Part shown: positions 46,801-58,910 of the stretch, piece by piece
Position numbering within the stretch: the first letter of the stretch is position 1
Layout: every line of letters starts with the position of its first letter
Source: Nelumbo lutea
Taxonomy: Eukaryota > Streptophyta > Magnoliopsida > Proteales > Nelumbonaceae
Direction of reading: 5' to 3'
Assembly (NCBI GenBank): GCA_022828595.1
Contig: JAKGHH010000007.1
Location: 64,158,727-64,222,726, forward strand
Length of the DNA stretch: 64,000 nt
The notes under the pieces: model-generated
What the model was told of the DNA's origin: nothing
Seen by the model: the letters and a program-made list of their open reading frames with translations, nothing else
The model's database searches: none
Made by a program: the position numbers and the translations under genes

Positions 46801-47061
46801 ATCGAACCGCCTCTGAATTGAGTTGTCCAATGAGGCAATGACAAAGCAGTGGGCTAGGGAGTTCTTATCCTCCCAATCTTGGTAATCCCTCCTACGGGCC
46901 TCACAAGCCCTATCACCTGAACACTTCGGGGCAGGATTTTTCACCACCTTATCTAACATTTTGGAAGTTAGGACCAGCATAAGATTTTTGTACCAGTCAG
47001 CATAGTTTGGGCCCTTAAGCTTGTTATCATCTAGAAGCTTTGCGAATTGACCGTTTGCCAT
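43822..47061 (-). pseudogene. Copia gag-pol, decayed, lacking RNase H
   Basis: In order on the minus strand: gag from ATG 47061 (MANGQFAKLLDDNKLKG, ADWYKNLMLVLTS), a damaged zinc knuckle (VRHFCKQTGHWKRN; the first Cys is His) and protease region (CVDSGASTH, 46060-46455), GAG-pre-integrase (LWHYRLGHIGVDRITRL, CETCLQDKMTK, 45667-46023), integrase core broken by stops (44926-45660), then RT with MDVKTIFLNGDL, KLNRSIYGLKQASRSW and the catalytic YVDD at 44172-44183. It ends at DIAQAV, so RNase H and the polypurine tract are deleted. Multiple frameshifts and stops disable the polyprotein, although RT itself is largely open. Confidence 0.88.
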
Positions 47062-48828
47062 TTTCTGATAAAATAGCAAAATCGTTAGTCCACAACCTTA
47101 GATTGATTCATGTTACCTACATAGATATGGTTTTTAATCTATGTTCCATTCCCATTTGTTCATCTCTGAAATTTCTCTCCTTTCTCAGCGACGGAGACAA
47201 CGAAATATCTTTGGAAATGTGAAAAATCACATGGGGTGCATGAAGCCAACTGTTTCAGCTGCATAACCCCACCACCTTTCTGTGACAGATCATATCCACT
47301 CATCGAATGAGTTTCCCTTTTGGCCTCTGTCAGACAAGGTTTAGAGCCGTTTTCAGGTAAACCTTTCTGTCTAGTGAGTTCTCACCCATCATATTCAGGT
47401 TACGCCAAGGTACCGTGAGAGAGTTCCCATTTTTTGGTGAAGCCTCTCCCACATCGGTCTATGATGCCTCTATCATCTTATAAAACACTTTGACAGATTC
47501 AACAACAAATGGATAGCCCAATTTTATGGTGTGTTTCCTCATTACTGAAGGACCCATCATTGTGCTAATGATGGAAGGCCTTTAGAGAGTCCATCATATG
47601 GATCTCCCTATCACATGCACTCATATTTGTTGGAGGGAACAAAATTACACCCTAGTTCTAATTTAGGTCAAACCAGAGTGACTCCCACTGAATTTCATAA
47701 AGTCAGATTTCTGGCGGGCCTTAATTGGCTAGGGTTTTCGCATGTATCCCTTTTTTAGGGTTGTGAGGCCCACCAAATAAGGAAGGGTCATCCAATGACC
47801 TTAAGGGACACCATGGCAATGATGTGCATTCAGCCATGATGTGCGCAAGAGCCACTAACGAGTCATCATGGGCCAAGTGCTTATGCCCCATGGCCACAGC
47901 ACATCAAACATCCAAACATCACATGTAAAGGAAGAATTGATCCAATCAATTAACTGTTGTAAAGCCCATTGAACAGCCCATTTAAAATCCATAACATTAA
48001 CAATTAATGTTGACTAGGTGTATGGGCTGAATAGTAGTTAACAGTTTGGCCCATACAACTTTTCTCACAAGAGTGGGTTTTTGCAGTTTAATCTTTTAAA
48101 ATTGGGCTTTACAGGTGGGCCGAATTAATCCATGCAATTAAACATCATATTTGAAATAGCGAGTGTGAGAACATTGGACTGAAAAACAGTCCCCTTCGAA
48201 CCCTAGATTCGGTCCAATCTGGTCCGAAATGGTCAGAAACTGATTTTCATTTCAATAATTAATTCATGAAATATCTTATATTAAAATTTTTGATTTTTAT
48301 CAATACAAAACAACTATGGACTGTTCGCACCAACTGCAATACAGAGGTTAATCACTAGGGTTGGAGTTTTACAAACTGCAAATCGCAGAAAGCGATTTCT
48401 CCATCTGCAAATCTCCAGCGTTGCCTTCTTCTTTCTTCTTCTTCAATCAAGAAAAAAAACAGAAATCCTATTTCTATTAATTTATTACATTCTTCATCAA
48501 ATCCTATACATTCAGTCTAGAAAAAAAAATTATTTACAGATCGAATTGAATAAAATAAATGAATAAAAAGGAAAAAGGGTGCGTAGACCATTTGCACCAA
48601 ATCTGCACTACGATCTCCAGGTTTGAACAGTCCATTAAATCAAATAAATAAAAAATAGTTCTAAATAAATTTTGAATTTAACAAAAATTAATTTCAGATC
48701 AGTCGCCCTTAACAAGAAACTGTTTCTTGAAATAAAGAAAATAATCTGCACAAATCTTGGCAGAACAACTTCTGTCCATCTGTGCAGGTTCAAATCTGAT
48801 TTTCTTTTGGTTCAAGATTCAAACCTGT
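47062..48828 (-). other. Copia 5' untranslated leader
   Basis: About 1.77 kb lie between gag and the primer-binding site, long for a Copia leader. The 47840-48050 part is homologous to 1013-1217. I see no coding region. It contains a 'ttcttctttcttcttcttc' run near 48429. Confidence 0.75.
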
Positions 48829-48841
48829 GGCACTGGTACCA
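48829..48841 (-). other. Copia primer-binding site (tRNA-iMet type)
   Basis: On the minus strand TGGTACCAGTGCC lies at the inner edge of the 5' LTR. It differs by two bases from TGGTATCAGAGCC, which pairs with the 3' end of initiator tRNA-Met, the usual primer of plant Copia elements. Confidence 0.8.
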
Positions 48842-48842
48842 C

Positions 48843-50766
48843 TAAAAGAATGGTAGGATCCATCTAATGGATGCCAAAAAGATTGCGAAATGAGTGGGCG
48901 AATTTCAAAAATTTTCCTACCTTTTTCCAACCGGGAATTGTATTCCCTAAATTTAGAATACAATATTCAAGGATCCTACTTGAACCATAATCGAACAAGA
49001 TCTGAACCAAAAAGAAAAAGGGAGGATTATACCTGATCCGGAGAAGCAGTATCTCCCAAAGTTGGTGTTCACGCCCAAGGAAGACATCAAGATACGCTCC
49101 TGTTGAAGATGACACAGCTGTAGGTGGAACGGAACCAGCAGAGTGCGTCCTACACACTGGATCCTTCTCAAGAATCCTCTGGAAACTCTGAGCACCAAAT
49201 CTTTTATAGTCTTTTCTGCAAGACTGATGTCAAGAAACAATTTCTTGATCTCTTTCTTCTTCAAAGATCGAATCTTGTAAGGGAGAATGGCGGCAGCTAG
49301 AGGAGAACTCTTGGGATGAAGAGGGCTGAAATGCTGCACTTCTCTCTGGAGTCTATATGAGATCTGATCTCAATTCGCAGGATGTATACTTGCAAAAACA
49401 CCTGTTCGAAATCAGATATTTTTCTCTTAGGGTTTCTCCTCTTTTCTTCTTGATCAAGAAACCTCCTAATTAGGAGTTATCCCAATCCAAATCAGTATTT
49501 GGATAGGGGATTATCCTAATCCTATCTGCAGATTAAGTTAGCTTACTCCTGATCTTATCAGGATATTACCAGATTCAAATCTAATTTGAATTTGGTCTCC
49601 CAGAGTGGATAAGGTTAAAGGCTCAATCCTTTTGCTAACTTTAATCCCAGATCCGCCCCATAGATGGGTGATCATATCAGTCCAACTCGAAATGGGCTTT
49701 TGGCCCATTAAGTGTTCAATGCTTAACTAGTTTCCAATCAGCTACCCAGTTGGGATTCTTTGTATGGTGTGGGACCCAAGCACTGATCTACACACCAGCC
49801 ACATGGGTTCGGCCCAGCCAAATTCACAGAAAAACTCAATGAACCCCTGAGCCCATCACATGGACCCTATGGGCCCAACACTTACATTAAGTGGTCCCTG
49901 GGCCAAACCATTTTATAAAAACCCAGGGACTGTGGGCAGGTGCAAGATTAGCCCATCAGGTACTATCCCAAATGGCCTTACACTTAACCTCTAAGCCCTA
50001 AATGATCAAGCACTGCCTAACAAGAAAGGACCTCTCCCTTGGCTGCAAGGAACAGTGCTGCACTCTCCACTCACATGGATCCCGGGAATTAAAACCATTT
50101 CCAAACATTTTGAAACTGTACATATATATATATATATATATTAATTTTGCAAAACAAAATTCCAACGATTGAAATCAACTACCGGAAGTTTGACTTCCAT
50201 TAGAGAGAGTGCATTCCCGATCATTACATTTGTCTGACAAAGGGGCTGATCCTGTCACTATGATCACCCACTCAGATGAATTGTCAGACTACCCCAACAT
50301 GCCTAGGTTTTGACCCCCGCCAAGGATCTCACTGATTGACATATCAAAGACAGCCCGGTCCGACACCTAGTGAAGTGTCATAATCGAGTCTAGGGGTTTG
50401 GTATAACTTTCCAGTTTTTCCCATCTGTCTCCAAGGTCCAGGGCAATACTGGAAATCTGGTCTAGTTCAAGGATTCAAGTAATCCTATACTGCATGTGCC
50501 TTGGGTCTTACTCTGGTGGTCGAGAAAAGCCATCCCGACACTTGGTGGCACACTAGTATTAGCCTTGGCAGGATAAATCTCCCCAGACTTATTCAATGGC
50601 TATGAACATTTTAAACTAACACGAGTCTCTATAAGTGTCCAGTTTTAGGGTCTTACACAAAATTATACCAAACAACATGAATTAAACATGCACTTTATTT
50701 ATTTACACTAAACATCAAAGTACATCAAATCGGATTGAAGCTAAGGGCATACAAAACTGTCTAACA
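48843..50766 (-). repeat. 5' LTR of the Copia element
   Basis: Full length, about 1924 bp. It starts TGTTAGACAG at 50766 and ends at about 48843 beside the primer-binding site. A (TA)n run lies at 50127-50141. Open frames on its minus strand (such as 48953-49339) are shared with the 3' LTR only because the LTRs are copies. Confidence 0.92.
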
Positions 50767-50771
50767 GAAAG

Positions 50772-51430
50772 TGAGTCGGAGAGTGTAGATGGAAGAAGTG
50801 CATGAATGTGTCTGGCTGAAGCTGTTAAACTTAGTGCTGGTTGGGAGGCAACACAATGTAGTTTTTAGCATCTCTTCTTTTAGGATTTGAACTTTTTCCT
50901 TTCTTGATTCAAGACCAAGTGGCAAACCTTGAAGCCCTCAGGAAAACCCTATTCATTGTTCCCTTTGGCCCAAATCTTTTTTGCATCATTCTAGTCATGA
51001 AATTAGGGACAATGGCATTTAAGTTGGGGGGTGAGGAAAGAGAGAAAAAAAATGAGAAGTTAAGCCTTTAAATGTGTAGAATTAAAATTTCACTAAAATT
51101 TAAAAAATTTTTCTATTAAAAGAAACTCCCAAACAGAAAAAATTGAGGAAACTGATAAAAGAGTATTGAATTCTGTAGAAATTGGTAGCAAGTGATAGGA
51201 GTCAAAAATTGGTCTTATTTGAATATTGTCAAAACTGTTTTAGAAATTTGAAAATACTCCGAATTTTGCCCCTGCCAAGATAAAGAAGAAAGATTGAGAA
51301 ATTAGACAAAAAAAATTCTTCAAAATTGTTAGAGACAGTGGAGTTCCTGAAACTGCACTTTAGCAATAAAAAAAGAAAGAGAGAGAGAGAAAGAGAATAA
51401 AAGGTCAATGGACACCCTAGACTTAGTAAC
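50772..51430 (+). other. Gypsy noncoding region resumed after the Copia insertion
   Basis: The block 'gttaaacttagtgctggttg', followed by 'ggaggcaac' (50827-50856), is a common signature following gag-protease in Athila/Tat-type elements. 'aagttgggggg' near 51021 may be a polypurine block. No RT or integrase is seen. A GA microsatellite lies at about 51371-51396. Confidence 0.65.
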
Positions 51431-51497
51431 TAAAGGGATGGGAGATCCATCATATGGATGTTTGAACCCTATTGGAAGGTTAGGCGAAATTTCAAAA
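51431..51497 (-). repeat. 67-bp Copia LTR end, inverted
   Basis: 'gggatgggagatccatcata' and 'ggcgaaatttcaaaaattt' match the outer end of the family LTR as seen at 58913-58985, in minus orientation. It directly abuts a plus-strand Copia pol. Confidence 0.7.
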
Positions 51498-54267
51498 ATT
51501 TACAAAATTTAAGAAGAAATTTGATTTCTGTCTCAAAACTGTGTGCAGATAGTTATTCTATCTTCTTTACTAATACGATTACTATTAAAAGAAATAACAG
51601 ATTCATCGCATACGAGGAACCGGAGAATGGTCTCTATGTTCTACATCATACTCTGGAAACCAACATAACCAAAATTACGTCGGCTGAAATCCCCAAGAAG
51701 AGAGCCCGTGATACAGTTAATCCCACGTGCCTGTGGCATTACCGACTTGGCCACATCGGTGTTGACCGAATCACAAGGTTGGTAAATGATGGTCCTTTGG
51801 ATTTTCTAACTATAGAAGATCTTCCCAATTGTGAGCCTTGCCTACAAGGCAAGATGAGAAAATGGCCATTTAACGGTAATCCTGAAAGATGTACAGGCAC
51901 ATTTGACCTTATACATAGTGATGTGTGTGGTCCCTTGAGTGTTAGGACATGGAATCAATACGTGTATTTTATCACCTTCACGGATGATTTTTCACGATAT
52001 GGTTACGAGTACCTAATGAGACACAAGACTGAATCCTTTGAAAAGTTCAAAGAGTTTAGACAAGAGGTCGAGAAACAATTGGAGAGAGAAATTAAAGCCC
52101 TTTGATCTGATTGAGGTGGCGAATATCTCTCTAACGAATTCAGGGACTACTTAAAGGACAATGGGATAGTATCACAATTAGCTCCTCCTGCTACACCACA
52201 ACTTAACGGTGTTTCAGAGAGGAGGAATATGACCTTATTGGATATGGTCTGATCACTTCTCATACACTCAGAGTTACCCACATCCTTTTGGCATTACGCA
52301 TTAGAGACTGCAATTTATGTGCTGAATTGGGATCCAACCAAATCAGTTCCGACAACTCCATATGAACTTTGGACCAGAAAGAAACCATGTGTTAGACACT
52401 TGAAGATTTGGGATTGTCCAACACACGTCAAAAGAACAAGTGCAAACAAGTTGGAATCCAAGACCAGCCATTGCCTATTTTTAGGCTACCCAAAAGGCTC
52501 TATGGGCTACCTATTCTATTACCCAAGTGAGCAGAAGGTGTTCTACAACCGAAATGCACAATTCTTGGAAACCGATTACATCCTGGACACCCATCGTCAG
52601 AAAGTAGTTATTGATGAAGAGAGCTTAGAAGCAGTGGGAGTTGTCCCACAAGTTCCTAGTAGTGACCAATTTAGAAGATCCACTCGGGTATCCAGGCCAC
52701 TAGTACGTTATGGTTATGACCAGGATAGTTACTTGGTAGAAACCTTGACTAGTGAGGAGAATCCCGTGACATACGCGGAAGCTATGTTGGACATAGATTC
52801 ACAGAAGTGGGTGAAGGCCATGAGAGCTGAGATGGACTCAATGGAGACCAATGGAGTCTGGACTCTAGTAGATCCGCCCTCTGGGGTAAAAGCAATCGGT
52901 TGCAAATTGATTTACAAGAGGAAGAAGGGCCCCGATGACAGGGTTGAAACCTTCAAAGCTCGTTTGCTGGCAAAAGAGTACATTCAGAAAGAGGGAATCA
53001 ATTATGAGGAAACCTTTTTGCCAGTGGCCATGCTTAAATCCATAAGGATTTTGCTAGCTGTAGCAGCACACTATGACTATGAGATTTAGCAAATGGATGT
53101 CAAAACTGCATTCCTGAAGGAGATCTTATTGAAGATATCTATATGCAGTAATTGCAAGGTTTCAATGTTGCAGGTTAGGAACACATGGTGTGTAAACTTA
53201 ACCAATCCATATATGGACTTATGCAAGTTTCTAGGAGTTGGAACATCCGTTTTGACTCTGCTGTCAAATCGTTTGACTTCAAGCAGAATCCAGATGACCC
53301 CTGTGTTTACAGGAAGTACAGTGGAGATAAGGTACCCCTTCTTGGTTCTGTATGTAGATGACATTCTACTCATCGGGAATGATGTAGGAATGTTAACTAT
53401 GATGAAAGTATGGCTTTCACAGCAATTCTCCATGAAAGATCTTGGAGAAGCCTCCTATATATTGGGTCTTCAATTCTATAGAGATAGATCGAAGCGGATA
53501 ATAGGATTATCCCAATCTGCTTATATTGACAAAATAGTCAAAAGATACAGCATGGAAAACTCCAAGAAAGGAAATGTCCCTTTCAGGCACGGAGTCACTC
53601 CCTCCAAGAAGATGTCTCCCAAGACGTCTGAGGAGATTGAGGGCATGAAGGACGTTCCCTATGCCTCTGTCGTAGGGAGCATCATGTATGCCATGCTGTG
53701 CAATCGGCCTGACATTGCTCAAGCAGTAAGTGTGGTAAGCAGATCCAAGCCAACCCAGGGCAGGAGCACTGGATTGATGTGAAAAACATACTTAAGTACC
53801 TTTGAAGGACAAAAGAGTTTTGTATGGTATTCGATGGTAGCTCACTACAGATCCAAGGGTATACTGATGCCGATTTCCAGTCGGATCCAGATGATAGAAA
53901 GTCTACATCTGGATATGTTTTCACAATAGGATCGTGTGTTGTTTGCTGGAAAAGCAACAAATAGGAGTCCACTACAGACTCCACGACCGAGGCCGAGTAC
54001 ATTGCTTCAAGCGAGGCAGCCATTGCTCAGGCTAAGGAGCCATTGTTGTGTCACAACAATGGAGCTATTGCTCAGGCTAAGGAGCCACGGGCCCACTCGA
54101 AGTTGAAGCACATCGAGAGGAAGTACAACATATTGCGGGAGATTGTTGGTAAAGGGGATGTCCTGATTCAGAAGGTAGCGTCAGTGGAAAATGTAGCAAA
54201 CCCATTGATGAAGCCACTATCACAGAAAGTGTTTGAGAAACATGTGGAAAGCAAGGGACTCCGATGA
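51498..54267 (+). pseudogene. Copia pol (integrase, RT, RNase H), decayed
   Basis: It begins in the GAG-pre-integrase (RNLISVSKLCAD, LWHYRLGHIGVDRITRL, CEPCLQGKM) and the integrase core (FDLIHSDVCGPLSVRTW, FTDDFSRYGYEY; stops at 52103-52115; SQLAPPATPQLNG). RT follows from 52319 (MRAEMDSMETNGVWTLVDPP, INYEETFLPVAMLKSI), with frame breaks at 53088 and 53110-53330, and the catalytic YVDD at 53351-53362. RNase H runs to 54267 (TEAEYIASSEA, HIERKYNILREI) with a stop at about 53963 and a duplicated AIAQAKEP. There is no gag or protease upstream. Confidence 0.88.
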
Positions 54268-54288
54268 GTACCTGATTGGACCTAAGTG

Positions 54289-54299
54289 CAAATGGGAGT
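54289..54299 (+). other. Copia polypurine tract
   Basis: 'gcaaatgggag' lies directly before the LTR start at 54300. The equivalent minus-strand site GTGCAAGTGGGAG is at 60860-60873. Confidence 0.65.
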
Positions 54300-56234
54300 T
54301 GTTAGACAGTTTTCTATGCCCTTAGCTTCAATCAAGATGATGTACTTTATGAGTTTATTGTAAATGAATAAAAGTATATATTTGATTCATGTTCCTTTGG
54401 TGTGTTTCTGTGTAATACCCTTAAACTGGACACATAATGAGACTCGTGTTAGTTTTGAATGTTCACAGCTAGTGGGTCAGTCTGGGGAGACCTATCCTGA
54501 TAAGGCTAACAGTGATGTGCCACCAAGTCGGTTGGGGTGGTCTATCTTATCCGCTAGGGTGAGACCCAAGGCATATGCAGTGTAGGATTAATTGAATCTT
54601 TGAACCGGACTAGATTTCTAGTTTTGCCCTGGACCTTGGAGATTAATGGGCAAAACTAGAAAGTTACACCCGACCCCTAGACTTGATTATGATACTGCAC
54701 TAGGTGTTGGATTAGGTTGTCTTTGATGTACCAATCAGTGAGATCCTTAGAGGGAGTCAAAACCTGGGTATGTTGGCACAGTTTGTGAATTCATCTAAGT
54801 GGGTGAACGTAGTGACAGGATCAGCCCTTTTGTCGGACAAAGGTAATGATCGGGGATGCACTCTCTCTGATGGAAACCAAGACTACCGGCAGCCAATTTC
54901 AATCGTTGAGATTTATTTTGCAAAATAAATTTTATATGAGATATAAATGTATATATATTATGGTTTTAAAATGTTTGCAAGGGTTTTAATTCCCAGGATC
55001 CATATAAGCAGAGAGTGCAACACAATTCCTCACAGCCGAGGGAGAGGTCCTCTCTTGTCGGGCGTTGTTTGATCATAATGGGCTGAGAGGTTGAGTGTAA
55101 GACCATTAAGGATAATACCTGATGGGCTAATCTTGCATCTGTCCATAGTCCTGGGTGTTACAAGGTGGCTTGGCCCAATGACCACTTAGGGTAAGTGTTG
55201 GGCCCATAGATCCCATTTGATGGGTTCCAGGGGATGCACTGTCCATAACAGTGTATTCGGCCAGGCCTTGTAACAAAGGCTGGACCAAACCCATGTGGCT
55301 GATGTGTAGATCAATGCTTGGGTCTCACGCCATACAAGGAAGTCCAACTGGGCAGCAGTTAGGAAGGCTAAGTGAGCATATGACCTTAATGGGCCTGAAG
55401 CCCATTTCGAACTGGGCTGTTTAATTAGTTAAATATGGTGCGAATTTTGAGATGGATTAGCATACAGGATATGGTCTAACCCTATCCACTCAAAGAACCA
55501 GATCTGAATGTGATTCGGATCTAGAAACCTCCTAATGAGATTAGGAGAATGTTAATCTAATCTGCAGATAAGATAAGGGTTTATCCTTATCACCTAAAGG
55601 GATGTCTGATCAAAATCCGAATTGGATCAGCAACTCGTAATTGGATTAGGAGCTGATCCTTTAGGGTTAAAAAGAAGGAAGGGGCGGCAGCCTTTAGACA
55701 TATTATTATCACGTCTTCTTTAGAGCTAAAACAGAGAAGAAAGAATTAAGCAACCCTGCAGAACTATTTCTTGCCGCCTCCTCCTTCTTGCCGCCTACCT
55801 TGCCAGTTTGATCTCTAGTTGTGGGAGAAGTCAAGATTTGATCTTGATATCAGTTCTTTGTGAAAGGACTGATAAGAAGCTGTGCTCACGTGCCATCCTA
55901 CTGTTTCTTGCGAAGGACAAGGTCCTTGGAGAAGAACATTGCTGATTCTACTTCATCCTATACTGCGCCATCTTCAGTGGGAGCAGTCTTTGGATCCTTC
56001 CTTGGGCGTGAACACCTCCATTTGGAGATATTACTTCTCCGTATCAGGTATAATTTTCTCCTACTACTTTTGTTCAGATCTGGTTCAGTTTTTTGTTCAA
56101 GATTGATCCTTGAAAATTTGATTTTCTAAATTGGGATTGCAATTCCCAGTTGAAGGGAGAGAAAAATTTTTGAAATTCGCCCCCTTCATTCTGCAAGATT
56201 TGGGCGTCCATATGATGGATCTCTCATCCCTTCA
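54300..56234 (+). repeat. 3' LTR of the plus-strand Copia copy
   Basis: 1935 bp, TGTTAGACAG to CATCCCTTCA. The core promoter block is at about 55660-55700. At its end it directly touches a minus-strand Copia gag-protease fragment. Confidence 0.92.
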
Positions 56235-57027
56235 CCTATGGTTGTAGCTGCAACGGTTGCAGAAGTCCCCAAGTAAAGAATCACTTCACTATCACTCAGT
56301 CTTCTGCTTATCTTGAACCCCTGCAATATGTTACATACATGTGTAGAAACCTGTAGTCAATACACCAGGTAGCAGAAGTCACCAACATATTGGTTTGTAT
56401 GACAAAGTATTTGAAATTACCTTGTTTCTTGGTCTCCAGGTACTAAGGATAGTTCCTCTTCCAGAGGCCGGTTTGCTTACAGAAGTGACAGGCATCTAAT
56501 GCTTTGTCATTCTTCTGCCTTTTAGGCTTGCTAGTTTTCTTCTGAGGTTTCTTCTTTGCCTTCCTCTTCTTCTTACCCCATTTGCCACCTTCAACAAGCA
56601 TGGCTATGGGCTCATCATTCTTTATCAGTTCCTCAGCCCTCTACAACATATTGATGTGTTCCTAGAGGCTAACATTTAGATTGTTCATATTGTAATTCAT
56701 TATGAACTAATTGAAAGAAGGAGGCAAATAGTTCAAGATGACATCAATTTTGGTGACATGATCTAGCCTAGATCTAAGAGCCTCTAGTTCCTTGATGTAC
56801 CCCATCATCTTAAGACAATGGTCATGAACTAGCTGGTTATTTGACATTTCTGCAGTCATAAACTGTTTTAGGACCTTCTGAAGAATAGGACAATTCTTCT
56901 CCTCATACATTATCCTTAGATTATCCAAGATATCTTTGGACACTTCGATCTGATCGAATTGTCGTTGTATCTAATTGTCTAAGGAGCCTATGATATAGCA
57001 CCATGCAAGAGTTTTTTCCTCTCATTG
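56235..57027 (-). pseudogene. Copia gag and protease fragment
   Basis: Minus strand: gag part MSKDILDNLRIMYEEKNC and VHDHCLKMMGYIKELEAL (56707-56943), a Lys-rich zinc-knuckle region (about 56450-56600) and a protease-side piece equivalent to TASVAAVAIG in the complete element, ending at 56238. It resembles 46085-46950 of the complete element with several stops. It is cut at the right near 57010 by a Gypsy LTR. Confidence 0.8.
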
Positions 57028-58714
57028 TGACACTAGCAAGTGCACTAGCCGCTCAAGTAATAGAGTAGTGAGTAGAGTATCGTCCCACGAGGACTTATGT
57101 AGCAACTACTAGTAATAAATCAGTCTACTATTATCTGATCGGCCGAAATGTAGCACTAATGAAAATCTGAAATTCTAACTACAAAGTTGTCTCTAACACA
57201 TTGGACCAAACACCTTGTATGCAAGTGAAGAGACAAGATAAATATGCATAGAAAAATAAATTCAGCAACTAGTTTTCTAGGCAATTCGAGTAGAATAGGA
57301 TTCAACCTTGGTTTGGTGAAATCCCAAAACAATGAACAACCTTTCTCGAACGCATGTTCAATCTATGCATGAGTGATGGTCCTTATATCTCTATCAAGGA
57401 TCTAATCACCATGCATGCATTCAGATTTAACAATTCTAGGGCTTCATTTCAGCTGGATGATCATCAACTTAGCTGAATGAACACCAACCGAATTGTGCAA
57501 GTTATCTCTAACCTTGCACTCAATTCGGCTCTTGATTGGCAGATCTGAATTCTTAGAGCATTTCTCAAGCACTCTAGGAATTCCAAGAAAGATGAATAAT
57601 TTGGCTAGACTGAATTAAAGCTACCTGAATTCTTTCTCAAGTAATTCAAGTATTACAAGTTCATGATCTGAATTCACAGATCTGATTTTAAAGAAAAGTA
57701 GTTTGGATATCACTATTTCATGATCTGAATTTACAGATTTGAGATTGGAAAATAGCAATTTAGACCTTGTAAATTCATGATCTGAAATTTCAGAAATGAG
57801 ATTTCAGAATAGCAGTTTGGCCAACAATCCACAGTTGATATTCCAAACAAGAAACTTCAAGATTGAATCTACTTTACTCAAATGAACTTAGAAAATAAAT
57901 TACAGAATTGAATTTACATAAAACAAGCTTTGATTAAAGCAAGAAAGGAAAATTTGATAGAGAAATTACATAAGTCTTAACTGAATTCGATTACCAAATG
58001 GTGCAAAAAATCAAGTGAGGTTGAAACCTTGATCTCCAATTGCTTTCTCCTCCTTCGAATTCAGCTTCTTCTTCTCTTGAAGCTGCTTGCTCCTCCTCTC
58101 TTCTCCTCTCTTGCGCCTATCTCTCTCTCTTTTTCTCTCTTAGAACAAGAGCTCAAGGAGAGTTTGAAATCAGGTGTTGGACCCTTTTTCCCCCTCTAGA
58201 GGCCTTCTTATATAGGCTTTCAAGCAAAGCTCTTGCCTCTTCTTGAAGTCTCTAGAATTGGGTGTATTACACCCCTCATGAACCTTCTAGAGTGCTCCCT
58301 CATTCTCTTCAAGAAACTTCTAGGAGTTGCCGCCCCTAGCTCCCTTTGCGCTGCTATTTGGGCTGCAACTTAGCTTGCTTTTGAGCACATGTAGGCTGCA
58401 CTCTAGGCTATTCTTTGGGCTAAAACTGGGCTCAGCCGAAATTTCCTTCTTGCTAGGCTTCTTCCCTTGAATTTTCCAAAGAGTTAGCTTGCATTACTTG
58501 GGCCGAATGGGAACTCCCTTGCTCTCAAGGCTGGGTTGGGCTGAACTTGATAAATTTTGGGCTTTCTTTCTTGCTTTTTTCTTCTTTTTCTCGAGTTGGC
58601 TGTCCCTAAAATCTTTATTGCAATTAAGCTAAAAAAATGGCAAAATTTAATTAAACCGGCATAAAATTTCATGATAAAACCTCATAAAAATATAGATAAA
58701 TTGTAGGTTCATCA
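57028..58714 (-). repeat. Gypsy LTR, different subfamily
   Basis: The stretch 'ctagcaagtgcactag' near 57031 and the phrase 'agtatcgtcccacgagga' resemble the U5 end of the TGATGAGA family (21363-21410), in minus orientation, while the rest is different. Ends TGACACTAG (57028) and TTCATCA (58714) give a TG...CA structure of 1687 bp. Flanks CATTG and GAGTT do not match, so one flank has been rearranged. It contains three 'catgatctgaa' units (57662-57800) and a CT-rich stretch (58030-58140). Confidence 0.65.
57650..57835. repeat. Short diverged repeat, about 55-60 bp period
   Basis: Units contain 'tcatgatctgaa', then 'cagatctga' or similar, then 'agaaaagtagtttgg' or 'gaatagcagtttgg'. Three copies are visible in the Gypsy LTR. 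The same word class appears in 6730-7770. Confidence 0.6.
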
Positions 58715-58910
58715 GAGTTAGCTGCATCAATCCTGAATCAACAACCTTTGTGCATAGTATATCCCACTCTTGAGGTAGCTTTTGAACATAAATCAGGTTT
58801 AATTCAATTGCTTCCTGTTTTTCATGGCTTTCCAAGTGAGGACCCTCACAAGCATCTTAAAGAGTTCCATGTTGTCTGTTCAAGCTTGAAACCACATGGT
58901 ATGACTGAGG
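58715..58910 (+). pseudogene. Gypsy gag fragment
   Basis: The plus strand reads LAASILNQQPLCIVYPTLEV, then FEHKSGLIQLLPVFHGFPSE and DPHKHLKEFHVVCSSLKPHG. This is the region just before and at the start of the gag core (compare IQMIQTSIQFSGLPSDDPNAH near 3160). It is cut at both ends, by the Gypsy LTR on the left and by a Copia LTR at 58911. Confidence 0.8.

Larger units (their letters stand above)
42395..50766 (-). mobile_element. Near-complete Copia retrotransposon with target duplication
   Basis: Two LTRs flank gag-pol on the minus strand: 5' LTR 48843-50766, primer-binding site 48829-48841, leader to 47062, gag-pol 47061-43822, truncated 3' LTR 43821-42395. The flanks are GAAAG at 42390-42394 and GAAAG at 50767-50771, an exact 5-bp target duplication. 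It inserted into the Gypsy element whose protease fragment ends at 42356 and whose noncoding part resumes at 50772. The two LTRs are nearly identical over long stretches (for example 42640-43000 against 49080-49440), so the insertion is among the youngest events here. Confidence 0.92.
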
